From contig NZ_JXXK01000038.1 of NCBI RefSeq assembly GCF_000949455.1, positions 1-33,391 of the forward strand: a stretch of 33,391 nt of DNA, given 5' to 3'. The stretch's first letter is position 1. The number at the start of each line of letters is the position of its first letter. The translations under genes were made by a program, and so were the position numbers. Shown in pieces: positions 24,629 through 33,218 of the stretch. The notes under the pieces are model-generated. The model was not told the DNA's origin and did not search any database. It saw only the letters and a list, made by a program, of their open reading frames with translations. Source of the DNA: Ruthenibacterium lactatiformans (GTDB taxonomy: Bacteria > Bacillota > Clostridia > Oscillospirales > Ruminococcaceae).

Positions 24629-26656
24629 CTATACAAACTCAATTTCCCTCATCACGATTTTGTTCTCCCAGTGTGTATTCACACTGGTGATATTGATTCG
24701 TACAGCCTGTGCAACAACCGGTTCAGCAAGCGGTACCAAAACGGTTTCACCTGCCTCGTTGTCGCCCGCAGAGGTCCATGGAATCGTATACTCCACGCCT
24801 TCATCGGCCCAATCTCCGGTCTGAGTGTCCCAAAACGATAACGTACAGCTTCGGATTCCCTGCCCATTTCCGTAATTTGCCGAAAACCGGATACCGTTTA
24901 CTGTTTTTGTTTCTTCAAACCGAAAGGAGATATATCCTCCCTGCGGCATCGGTTCCATCGTTTCCGTCCAGCAGGACGGCGTACTGGAGGTATCTCCATC
25001 AAACAGGTTCTCAATTCCTTTCGGATTCAGGTTGGTATCCCACGGAGCAGGCCTTAACGTCAACACGGGCGCTTGGTAACCCGGAGCGTCTGCAGAAAGA
25101 TTCGGCGTAATTCCCTCCAGCATCACCGTTTCACCGTGCCGCAGCCGGGAGTATTGTTCCTCGCTCAGTGCAGGCCAGCGTACAAACTCCTGTGTTTTCA
25201 CTCCGTCGTTGTAGAGCACATTTACATACGACCTTACCCCGGGAAGATGCGCTTCCGTGAATATTTCACCCTCATGTCCAGCTACGGCGGAAACATATTG
25301 CGCCGGACGCGCCGACGGCAATACCATGACCTCCTGGGCCTCGACCTCGGCAATGGCGAGCTGCTCTTTCGGCAGCGCCTGCCCGCCTGGAACAAGTTTG
25401 TATACCCGGACATAATCAATGTCAAAGGTGTTTGGATATGGTTTGGGCAGCCAGATTCCCGTCCAGCCCCCAGCCCGTTTCTCATACAGCGAGAACAGCT
25501 GAAGCACGGGGTAGTCGATGTTTACATTTCTTTCTCCGGTTTTGACCCCATCCACATAAAACTCCATCTTGTCCGGAGCTTCTCCCTGTCCTCCGCCTTC
25601 AATCCAGTTAAAGCCGTAAATATGGAATTCCTCGTGAAAATCCATCTGCCTGTTGGTATATGAAAAGCCCCCGCCATCCGGGGCATCCGGGTCATTCCAT
25701 GCATGGAAGTTGACCGGGACCTTGTGAGAATTATTGCCTAAAATCTCAAAAATGTCGATCTCCGCCGATTCATCCGGCACATCCTCAAATCCCAGCAGCC
25801 ACCATGCCGCGTGACGGGCTGAACCGGACTGTCCTTTCGCCCGTATTTCATAGTACCCATACTGATTTAAATGTGTGGCCTGCATTTCCACTGGGTTCCG
25901 CACAGCATTCGTTCCATTCCAGTTGTGCAGCGCATTCCGGTCCCCGGTAGTAAAGCCGGAAACGACCGTCTCACCGTCATATTCCGGGCACCACGGCTGT
26001 GTTTCCGCAAAAATCTGAAGCCGCATCAGCCCATTCTCCATAATATAGGTTGGCTCCGCAAGCTCGGGCTTTTGGGCCCAGGAGGAAAGATACTGAGGCA
26101 CCCAGCGTGAGTCATCCAGCGTTTCGCCATCAAATTCATCCTGAAAAATCAGCCGGTAGCCCGGCTTATCCACCGGAGGGACATCCGATGCGGAAAAGCC
26201 GACATAATCCAAGCCGGGACCATTTTCTCCATCGGGTGCGAAAAAGCGCACGGTATTCACCTGTCCGGGATTCAACGCAACGGGAACCGACATGTTGGCA
26301 AAGGTGTTCCAGCTCCCGCTGTTGAAGCCGGAAATCCGGCCTGTTGGGCCGCCATTGATTTGATACAGAAGATCACGTACTTCTCCAGAGCGGTAGCGCA
26401 GTTTCATTATATAGTCTGTACCTCCCTGCGGAGTTACCTGTAGCTCCAGGGAATTTGCAGGCCCGTTGTCAATAAAGCTTACTGTCCGCCCTGAATCGCC
26501 TATAACGTTCTCCGTCCGCACCGTACCGGTCATAACGCCGTCTTCCGCTTCTACACGCACGCTCCACTCGGAGAACACGGCAAAAGCAGTACCCAGACCA
26601 GTCAGCATCACCATTACAAGCGCCGCACTCAAAAAACGGCATATCTTCAATTTCAT
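24629..26656 (-). CDS. Secreted multidomain GH16 endo-glycanase
   Basis: A 675-residue secreted enzyme. It has a signal peptide (1-26, ending GTAFA), a CBM6/35-like jelly roll (about 32-158, starting VRVEAEDGVM), a GH16 catalytic domain (about 165-435), an Ig-like Big_4-type segment (about 450-525, with VRWPALSEEQYS), and a C-terminal F5/8 type C domain (about 530-675). The catalytic motif EIDIFE gives Glu299 as nucleophile, Asp301, and Glu304 as acid/base. The start at 26656 has GGAGGG just upstream; a longer frame lacks one. There is no cell-wall anchor. It is the only secreted hydrolase in the window and would generate oligosaccharides for the adjacent importer. The substrate (beta-glucan or galactan type) cannot be assigned. 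Confidence 0.92.
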   Translation of the reverse strand: MKLKICRFLSAALVMVMLTGLGTAFAVFSEWSVRVEAEDGVMTGTVRTENVIGDSGRTVSFIDNGPANSLELQVTPQGGTDYIMKLRYRSGEVRDLLYQINGGPTGRISGFNSGSWNTFANMSVPVALNPGQVNTVRFFAPDGENGPGLDYVGFSASDVPPVDKPGYRLIFQDEFDGETLDDSRWVPQYLSSWAQKPELAEPTYIMENGLMRLQIFAETQPWCPEYDGETVVSGFTTGDRNALHNWNGTNAVRNPVEMQATHLNQYGYYEIRAKGQSGSARHAAWWLLGFEDVPDESAEIDIFEILGNNSHKVPVNFHAWNDPDAPDGGGFSYTNRQMDFHEEFHIYGFNWIEGGGQGEAPDKMEFYVDGVKTGERNVNIDYPVLQLFSLYEKRAGGWTGIWLPKPYPNTFDIDYVRVYKLVPGGQALPKEQLAIAEVEAQEVMVLPSARPAQYVSAVAGHEGEIFTEAHLPGVRSYVNVLYNDGVKTQEFVRWPALSEEQYSRLRHGETVMLEGITPNLSADAPGYQAPVLTLRPAPWDTNLNPKGIENLFDGDTSSTPSCWTETMEPMPQGGYISFRFEETKTVNGIRFSANYGNGQGIRSCTLSFWDTQTGDWADEGVEYTIPWTSAGDNEAGETVLVPLAEPVVAQAVRINITSVNTHWENKIVMREIEFV

Positions 26657-26702
26657 CTTTACCCTCCTCTGATTGGGCAAAAACCTCTGCGTTTCATCCC
26701 AC

Positions 26703-27545
26703 TTATCCTTTTACCGAACCGGCGACTACTCCTTCAATGATGCTCCTCTGCATAATCAGATAGAACACCACCAGCGGCAGAGTCGCCAGCACCAGCATTG
26801 GGAAAAATGACGTCCAATTGGTGGAAAAGGGGCCTACATTTTTATACACCTCCTGCAATAGCACACCCTTTTTCGGATCCTGCAAAAACAGCAGCGGCGT
26901 CATAAAGTCGTTCCATACCGCCAGCGCATCCAGAATGGCGACAGTGGATACGATCGGCTTCAAAAGCGGGAAAATAATGGTCCAGAATGTTCGCAGGACG
27001 CCGCAGCCGTCAATATAAGCCGCTTCCTCCAATTCCTTCGGCACCGTATTGATAAATCCCCGGAAAAGAAAAATTGACAGCGGCAGATTGATGCAGAACA
27101 CGTCAATCACAATTACGCCCGGAAGCGTGTTCATCAGATGCAGCCCCGAAATAATCCTGTACAATGGAATGATGGCGATTTGGAAAGGGACGATCAGCCC
27201 CACCATGAATACCGAATACATTCTCTGAAATACTTTGCGGGGGCTCCGTGCAATCACATAGGCGGCCATCGACGAAAAAACAAGCAACAGCCCCACGGCA
27301 CAGCCGGTAATGACCAGATTATTGCAAAGCGCACGGCCGTAGGCCATCGCGTCCAGCGCTTTGATATAATTTTCCAGGGTGAAATGCTCCGGCAGGCCCA
27401 GCGGGCTTGCCGCCGCTTCAGCCGGGGTCTTGAAGGTCGTTATCACCAGATAATAGATTGGCAGCAGCATAGCTGCTCCAATGAGCGCATAAATCAAGTT
27501 CAAGCAGATATTTCCTGCCGTCTTTTTCGCCCTTGCGTTTATCAT
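26703..27545 (-). CDS. Sugar ABC transporter permease (MalG-type)
   Basis: A 280-residue permease. The EAA loop is LEEAAYIDGCGVLRTFWTIIF, and the protein ends in IIEGVVAGSVKG. The ATG at 27545 overlaps the stop of the upstream permease (ATGA) and has GGGAGG upstream. The frame runs further back to 27578, but that start is inside the neighbour and lacks a ribosome site. It precedes the GH16 gene by about 46 bp, in the same operon. Confidence 0.93.
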   Translation of the reverse strand: MINARAKKTAGNICLNLIYALIGAAMLLPIYYLVITTFKTPAEAAASPLGLPEHFTLENYIKALDAMAYGRALCNNLVITGCAVGLLLVFSSMAAYVIARSPRKVFQRMYSVFMVGLIVPFQIAIIPLYRIISGLHLMNTLPGVIVIDVFCINLPLSIFLFRGFINTVPKELEEAAYIDGCGVLRTFWTIIFPLLKPIVSTVAILDALAVWNDFMTPLLFLQDPKKGVLLQEVYKNVGPFSTNWTSFFPMLVLATLPLVVFYLIMQRSIIEGVVAGSVKG

Positions 27546-28423
27546 GATATCCTTGCCTCCCAGCGGCTCAGCAGCCATGTGATGACCTTCGTCATGCAGA
27601 ATACAATTGCAAAGAATATCACGGCGAAAGCACAGGCATAAGCATTGCGCCCGCTGTTGAAGCCTTCACGGATCATAGTGGTCATTATCGTTTCGGTCGC
27701 GTAGCCCGGGCCGCCCTTCGTCATGGCAAACACAGCGTCAAACACCTTCAATCCTCCAATCAGGCTCATCAGCACATTGAACGAGGTTGCCGGGTAGAGC
27801 AGCGGCAATGTAATTCTCCAAAACATCCGGCCCTTGTCCGCTCCGTCGATTTCTGCCGCTTCGTACAGGCTCCCGTCGATGCTCTTTAAATTTGCGACAT
27901 AAATTACCATGCTCCATCCAGTCCATTGCCACACCTGCGTGGCCAACACCGAATAGAGAGCAATATTGCTGTCGCCCAGCCAGTTTACCGGCGGAAGATG
28001 GAAAAACTGCAGGATATTGTTCAGCAGGCCGTAATCCGCACTGGTCATTATATATTGAAACAAATACCCCACCACCAGAATACTCAAAACTGCCGGCAGA
28101 AAAAAAATTGATTTCAAGATATTGGACATGACCAGCTTGCGCGACAGAAGCACCGCAAATAAGATCGCCAATGTATTTTGGATCACTGTGATCAATATGG
28201 CATATTTGATGGAGTGTCCGATGGCTGCCATGGTCTTTTCGTCTGAAAACAACTGTGCAAAATTTTTAATCCCTACAATCCGAAGCTCCGGGTTATACAC
28301 CGACCAGTTTGTTATGCTGTACGCAAAGCTCATAAGCGTCGGTACAATGAACAATAGCATAAATCCTGCAAGAGCCGGCAGGATCATCCACAGGAATACC
28401 CTGTCACGATGTTTTGTATTCAT
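27542..28423 (-). CDS. Sugar ABC transporter permease (MalF-type)
   Basis: A 293-residue permease. The first hydrophobic segment is LWMILPALAGFMLLFIVP, and the EAA loop reads LYEAAEIDGADKGRMFWRITL. The ATG at 28423 has AAGGAG 7-8 bases upstream; an upstream extension to 28549 would run into the binding-protein gene and is rejected. A GC-rich stem-loop lies between this gene and the binding-protein stop. Confidence 0.93.
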   Translation of the reverse strand: MNTKHRDRVFLWMILPALAGFMLLFIVPTLMSFAYSITNWSVYNPELRIVGIKNFAQLFSDEKTMAAIGHSIKYAILITVIQNTLAILFAVLLSRKLVMSNILKSIFFLPAVLSILVVGYLFQYIMTSADYGLLNNILQFFHLPPVNWLGDSNIALYSVLATQVWQWTGWSMVIYVANLKSIDGSLYEAAEIDGADKGRMFWRITLPLLYPATSFNVLMSLIGGLKVFDAVFAMTKGGPGYATETIMTTMIREGFNSGRNAYACAFAVIFFAIVFCMTKVITWLLSRWEARIS

Positions 28424-28447
28424 CTCGTCTCTCCTTGAAACAGCAAG

Positions 28448-28479
28448 GGCGGGGCCGGAACAAATACCCCAGCCCCGCC
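28448..28479 (-). terminator. GC-rich stem-loop after binding-protein gene
   Basis: GGCGGGGC pairs with GCCCCGCC around a 16-base loop, directly after the binding-protein stop. It has no strong T-run on the minus strand, so it may stabilise the upstream mRNA rather than terminate. Confidence 0.6.
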
Positions 28480-28487
28480 GCCGTAAA

Positions 28488-29786
28488 TCATCCCAGGCTT
28501 TCGCGCATCGTATCGTTGATGGCGTCGGCGTCCGCCAGTGCCTGCTCAACGGTTTTGGTGCCTGCCAGCACCTCTTGCAGCGACTTGCCGTACCCCTCTA
28601 CAATCGGGTTTCCGGAAATCCACGCCGCCGTCCAGGGTGCATATACATTACCCTCCTTAAAGGCGTCGGCACAGTCATTATAAATCTCGCCCAGATCCAC
28701 ATCTACCCCTGTCAAAAAAGAACTTCCGGCATTGTCTTTGATCAGCGCCTGCTGCGCTTCGGGAGTTGCTGTGAATTCCAGAATTTGCTTTACCTCCTCG
28801 GGATGCGCTGTTTTGGCATTTACGGCCAACGCACTGCCGGGGCCGCCGACCAGCCAGCCCGGGCCTTCTTCAATACCGGGAATCGGAAACATACCCAGTT
28901 CAATGTCAGGGTTCTTTTCCAGAATGGTATTTACGGCCCAAGGGCCGCTCTCCCACATGGCTGCCTTGCCTGTGGCAAACTCGTCCAAAGCCTGGTCATA
29001 GCTCAAGCCCAGCATATCGGGAGTGATGCACCCTTCTTCGATCACCCGGCTCCATTCCTCCACATAAGGCGTCCACACATCTGCCAATTTTGCTTCGCCG
29101 CTGTTGAACTTTTCATCGAATTCCTTATTGGCCGGATCAGAATAGAATTCATTATTCACCAAACCAATGCTTTGCTTCATCATCGGCTCCCACGACTGGG
29201 CACCCATAATCTGGGGCTTGATTCCCTTATCCGTCAGATCTTTATGCAGCTGTATGAACGCATCCCACGTTTTGGGAACCTCCACGCCTGCCTCACGGAA
29301 CAAAGCCTTGTTGTAAAAAATGCCCTCATACCAGCTCTGCAGGGGATGCGCATAGACCTTACCGTCCACCGTATAGGGAGAAAGCCCTGCCTGGGCATAT
29401 CTGCTGGTGGCGTTTTCTCCCGTCAGATCCATCAAATATCCGGCGTTCGCCAAAAGGCGCGTTTCGCCGCCCACTTCGATGATATCCGGACCCTGCCCGG
29501 CCTGAAGCTGAGAATTCAGCACATTATTGAAGTTATCCAGTGAGACAAATTCATAAGTGATTTTGATGTTGGGGAACGTTTCCTCCAGCAACGCGAGATA
29601 AGTAGCTCGTGACGTCTCCGCGTTATAGGCCATCAAACGAATCTCTACCGGCTCAGCTGGAACCGCTGTTGATGACACAGGGTCGGATTTACCGGTGCTG
29701 CTGGGAGCGGGTGTTCCTCCGCAGCCCGCAAGCAATGCAGCGGTCATTGCAGCGGCCATAGTAAGTGCCAGCAATTTTTTCTTCAT
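28488..29786 (-). CDS. Sugar ABC transporter substrate-binding lipoprotein
   Basis: A 432-residue extracellular binding protein with a signal peptide and lipobox LLAGC (Cys22), a short serine/proline linker, and a family 1 solute-binding body (IRLMAYNAETSRATYLALL). The ATG at 29786 has AAAGGAGG upstream. The frame continues to 29888, but that stretch is leader. It is the first gene of the importer-GH16 operon, and the two permeases follow. Its ligand is presumably the product of the secreted GH16 enzyme. Confidence 0.94.
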   Translation of the reverse strand: MKKKLLALTMAAAMTAALLAGCGGTPAPSSTGKSDPVSSTAVPAEPVEIRLMAYNAETSRATYLALLEETFPNIKITYEFVSLDNFNNVLNSQLQAGQGPDIIEVGGETRLLANAGYLMDLTGENATSRYAQAGLSPYTVDGKVYAHPLQSWYEGIFYNKALFREAGVEVPKTWDAFIQLHKDLTDKGIKPQIMGAQSWEPMMKQSIGLVNNEFYSDPANKEFDEKFNSGEAKLADVWTPYVEEWSRVIEEGCITPDMLGLSYDQALDEFATGKAAMWESGPWAVNTILEKNPDIELGMFPIPGIEEGPGWLVGGPGSALAVNAKTAHPEEVKQILEFTATPEAQQALIKDNAGSSFLTGVDVDLGEIYNDCADAFKEGNVYAPWTAAWISGNPIVEGYGKSLQEVLAGTKTVEQALADADAINDTMRESLG

Positions 29787-30009
29787 GTGGTTTCCTCCTT
29801 TGTTTTCCCGTCCGGTTGCGGGCGGTGCTGTCTCTGTTTTGCTGAGTTCAGTATACCTCTCCGTCCGAAAAAACAAAATCAATTCCATTTCCGACCCATA
29901 GCAATAAATTGCGGATTGTTGTCAAAAATTCTCTTATTCCTTTGTGCAGCTTTTCAGCTGCTGCAATTATATTCCGCTGATACCCGCATAAAATCAGACA
30001 AAATTATGC
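29787..30009 (-). promoter_or_regulatory. Leader of the third ABC operon
   Basis: On the minus strand this gap holds a TTGACA box (rc of 29918-29923 region), but the spacing to a plausible -10 is 19 bases or more, so the promoter is uncertain. A perfect stem GCAGCT/AGCTGC with a GAAA tetraloop on the minus strand lies at 29946-29961. No gene is seen. Confidence 0.4.
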
Positions 30010-31545
30010 TTATTGCCGCTCCAGCACGATAAGGAATGTATCCGGCGCATAAAATTCCAGCACTTCTCCCCTGCTGTGAAGAAGTTTTCCTTCCCAGAGC
30101 CACTCGCCCCGGGGTATATACACCTCCCGTGCGGTCTTTCCCTTTTCCAGAACAGGCGCCACCAGCAGTCGGCTGCCCAGCATGTACTGGTCCAGAAGCT
30201 GCTCCATACCCTGATGTGGAAATTCATATTCCATATACCGCACCGCCGGTGCGCCGGTACGGGCACATTCACACAGAACCTGTTCTAGATATTCCTGCCA
30301 TTGTCTGCGCACGGCCAGCTGAGCATGGACTGTTCGCAGCTGGTCGGCGTTCAGAATCCTCCATGGTGCGGCAGAGAACTGGATGACTGGGGTCAGGCAG
30401 CTCACAGCGGCATGCTTTAAGAACAGTTCTCTGTCCAGCCGGCCGGCATTTTTTTGAAAGTTCAAGTATTCACCGCCGCCCACAAGATCGGCACAGCCGA
30501 ACGGATGGCCGGTGATCCCCTGTGCCAGCAGATCCGGTATGAGGGCCGCAAGTCCCGTCTTGCCCCAGCTGTGATCCTTATCACACAGCCTTTGCATGAG
30601 CGGCAGGCCGCCGGCTTTCCAGGCAGAACGGTATTCATTTAAAGGATACCGAAGCCCAAATTCCGCCCAGAAATGCGACATTTCATTGGGAATTACAGCT
30701 TTCCCTCCACTGTATGCACCCACATAATGGGTCGGGTCTCCGCCGTCAAACTTGAACCCATCCACCCCCAACCCGCGCAGCGCTTCAAGCTGGGTGTCCA
30801 GCCAGCTGCAAGCCGGATGCGTGCTGAGATCCACAGCAACCGAAAAGCCATTCCACCATTCGGCAACAAAAGAGCCTCCGGATTCATTTTGCAACAAAAA
30901 GCCCTTTTGGACCGCTTCACGGTAGGCTTTGCTGTCCGGCGTCACATAGGGGCAGACCCACAGCATTACCTTAAAGCCCAGGCCGTGCAGGTCCCGCAGC
31001 ATACCCGCCGGATCTGGGAAACGCCCTTTATGGAACTGCCAGTCTCCATAACACTCTGCCCAGCCGTCGTCAATCATCAGAACACCCGGACGGAAGCCAC
31101 TGTCCAGAATATTACGGGCATAGCGCAGTACGGCCTGCTGATTCTGGTCAAAGGTCAGTTCGATCCATGTATTAAAAACCGGTGCTTCAAACAGCTCTTT
31201 TGCGGGCATTTTTCCACTGAATGGAAAATGCCGCTCCATCGCCTTTTGATAAGCGTCCCTCAGTGTCTGTTTTTCTGCGGCGGCCTGCAAGCTCTGCTCC
31301 CCATTGGGGTATAACTCCGCAGTCCCTTGACAGTGGATGTATCCACCGCTGAATTTTACTTCTTCCACTCCATCCAGCCACAGATAGCGTCCTCTGCTGG
31401 AGACCAGCAAAGGCATTGCCTGATTGGGCGTAGGGTTGGGTTCCAGCTGCAAATCCGCCTCGCTTCGTTCTCCCAATGGCATCTGCCCGCCCCACGCGGC
31501 ACATCCCCCATACCAGTATTCCTCTTTTAAAATCTTTATCTCCAT
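30010..31545 (-). CDS. GH31 glycoside hydrolase, MYORG-like group
   Basis: A 511-residue cytoplasmic alpha-glycosidase. The N-terminal beta domain (1-125) leads into a TIM barrel with VLMIDDGWAECYGDW, FPDPAGMLRDLHGLGFKVML and CPYVTPDSKAYREA. The nucleophile is the aspartate in GVDGFKFDGGD and the acid/base is probably the aspartate in CDKDHSW. The barrel pattern is closest, in my recognition, to the MYORG-type subgroup (alpha-galactosidase activity is known for MYORG), but glucosidase or xylosidase activity is possible. AAAGGAGG precedes the ATG. It lies between the response regulator and the binding-protein gene, all on one strand, and so probably belongs to the same regulon. Confidence 0.88.
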   Translation of the reverse strand: MEIKILKEEYWYGGCAAWGGQMPLGERSEADLQLEPNPTPNQAMPLLVSSRGRYLWLDGVEEVKFSGGYIHCQGTAELYPNGEQSLQAAAEKQTLRDAYQKAMERHFPFSGKMPAKELFEAPVFNTWIELTFDQNQQAVLRYARNILDSGFRPGVLMIDDGWAECYGDWQFHKGRFPDPAGMLRDLHGLGFKVMLWVCPYVTPDSKAYREAVQKGFLLQNESGGSFVAEWWNGFSVAVDLSTHPACSWLDTQLEALRGLGVDGFKFDGGDPTHYVGAYSGGKAVIPNEMSHFWAEFGLRYPLNEYRSAWKAGGLPLMQRLCDKDHSWGKTGLAALIPDLLAQGITGHPFGCADLVGGGEYLNFQKNAGRLDRELFLKHAAVSCLTPVIQFSAAPWRILNADQLRTVHAQLAVRRQWQEYLEQVLCECARTGAPAVRYMEYEFPHQGMEQLLDQYMLGSRLLVAPVLEKGKTAREVYIPRGEWLWEGKLLHSRGEVLEFYAPDTFLIVLERQ

Positions 31546-31562
31546 CCAATGCGCCTCCTTTG

Positions 31563-31579
31563 GCCGGGAATTTTCCGGC
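31563..31579 (-). other. Short stem-loop just upstream of the GH31 ribosome site
   Basis: GCCGG pairs with CCGGC around a 7-base loop, ending next to the AAAGGAGG of the GH31 gene. A second small stem, GAGCG/CGCTC, lies at 31599-31612. They may mark termination or mRNA processing after the response-regulator gene. Confidence 0.4.
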
Positions 31580-31649
31580 TGTTTTTATCTATCATACGGA
31601 GCGCCTACGCTCAGGACAAGGTAGATTCTTCTCACATCCTTGTACTTTA

Positions 31650-33215
31650 TTATTTTGTTTCGTCTGCCTTCCGGTACTCGTTCGGAGTCATGCCAGTACC
31701 TTTTTTGAACAATTTGGAAAAATAGCTGGGATTGTCATAGCCCACCTGGTAGGCAATGGCATAGGTCTTATCCTGTGTGGTCCGCAGCAGCTCTTTGGCC
31801 TTTGCCAGCCTGTTATCCGTCAAATACGCCCACAGATTCTGTCCTGTCTCCTTTTTAAACAGATAACAAAAATAGTTTCTGCTCACTCCCAGCGCACTGC
31901 AGATTTCCTCCAACGAGAGGTTCCGGTCGTAATTCTCTTGAAGATACGCCATTCCGTCCTGTACCAGCTGGCTGTACACATGCTCTGCCGGTTCTTCTCC
32001 CGGCAGGGCTTCCAAAACCTCTTCCATGAATCGCCGCAGTTCATCCAGCGTCGCACAATTCCGCACGCTCTGCGAGGTGACTTTCATCAATTTTTCCTGT
32101 AATTCCGGTTTCGTTGACCCAGGGAGGCTCTCCCGAACGGCTTTCACTCCCGCATAACAGAAATCATAAACGAACTCCAAAGAGGACGGCGTGGTGTGGT
32201 CCAGACTGGACAGTGCCTCATCAAGGACTTTGCGAGCTTTGGACGGGTTGCTTTCGCGGATCGCATTTTCCATAGCCTTGCGCGCCGCCGCAAGCGCCAC
32301 CTGATCAAACTCCCCTCTCTCGCAGTTGTAGCCATAGCCCAGAATCACTTCTTCTCCCAGAAAAAAGCTGTATTGATTGAGCCGCTGCAGGAGGTTGAAA
32401 CTGTTCGGGAGCGTTTCCAAGCCATGCTCGAGCTCAGTAAAGCATACATGGACCTCCATGTGCAGTTCCTGAGTGAAAAAAGCTACCAGCGCTTCCGCGC
32501 AATCCAGCAGCGAGACACCGGCATTTAAAAGCACTGCGCACCAGGAGGCGTCAAAGAAATCAAACAGAAGACAGTCACACCAGCAGCGCAGCTGTTCTTC
32601 CAGACGCGCCTGCAGATAAGGAAGTTGTGTGTCCAGCTGAAATCTGTTTTCGATGTATGCGTTCATCGAGCTCTCATTCAGCATAAACCCAATCAGCGCA
32701 TATTGCTCGAAGCACACGCTCAGGCGTCCCGCACTTTTCTGTGCCGCGGCTTTGCCCGCACCGGTGCGCATATAACTGTACAGCGTCAGAAGCTCCTTTT
32801 GCCTGTGGGTACTCTCCAGCAGGCGTTGTGTCGCCTGCTGGGCGCCTATCTTGTCTGCGATTTTTTTGATTGCCCGTTCCAGTTCAAATTCATCCACCGG
32901 TTTGAGCAGATAGTACGCGCTCCCCAAGGCTATCGCCTCTTTTGCATACTCGAAATCCGCATAAGCACTCACAAGGATAAACTCTGTTCGCGGCTCCATT
33001 TCCTTGACACAGCGCAGCAGCTCGATCCCATCCATACCCGGCATCCGGATATCTGTCACCATAAGCTCCGGGCGCAGCTCGCTGAATAAGCGAAGTGCAT
33101 CCTTCCCGCTTCTGGCTGTGGCTGTGATTTCCACACCATATCGCCGCCAGTCCACAATACTCTCCAGCATACGCACCGAGAGATCTTCGTCATCAACCAG
33201 TATTGCGCGCAGCAT
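31650..33215 (-). CDS. YesN-type AraC-family response regulator
   Basis: A 521-residue two-component regulator. The receiver domain (1-120) has the acidic pair DDE near residue 8, the phospho-acceptor Asp55 in VTDIRMPGMDG, and the conserved lysine in LLKPVDE. A long middle region with helical character follows. The C-terminus (about 415-521) carries two AraC helix-turn-helix motifs (LEEICSALGVSRNYFCYLF and IAYQVGYDNPSYFSKLFK). AAGGAGG precedes the ATG, and the kinase gene ends 3 bp upstream. Regulators of this class usually control adjacent sugar ABC importers, so the third module is the likely target. Confidence 0.95.
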   Translation of the reverse strand: MLRAILVDDEDLSVRMLESIVDWRRYGVEITATARSGKDALRLFSELRPELMVTDIRMPGMDGIELLRCVKEMEPRTEFILVSAYADFEYAKEAIALGSAYYLLKPVDEFELERAIKKIADKIGAQQATQRLLESTHRQKELLTLYSYMRTGAGKAAAQKSAGRLSVCFEQYALIGFMLNESSMNAYIENRFQLDTQLPYLQARLEEQLRCWCDCLLFDFFDASWCAVLLNAGVSLLDCAEALVAFFTQELHMEVHVCFTELEHGLETLPNSFNLLQRLNQYSFFLGEEVILGYGYNCERGEFDQVALAAARKAMENAIRESNPSKARKVLDEALSSLDHTTPSSLEFVYDFCYAGVKAVRESLPGSTKPELQEKLMKVTSQSVRNCATLDELRRFMEEVLEALPGEEPAEHVYSQLVQDGMAYLQENYDRNLSLEEICSALGVSRNYFCYLFKKETGQNLWAYLTDNRLAKAKELLRTTQDKTYAIAYQVGYDNPSYFSKLFKKGTGMTPNEYRKADETK

Positions 33216-33218
33216 GCT

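Noticed and set aside
24328..24824. Plus-strand frames of about 116-120 codons near the IS1595 remnant
   Set aside because: They cross the remnant, a terminator and the end of the GH16 gene, and show no domain.
28122..29543. Long plus-strand open frame (473 codons) opposite the third binding protein and permease
   Set aside because: The minus strand encodes clear ABC transporter components. The plus-strand translation has no family features and reflects the complementary reading of a GC-biased gene.
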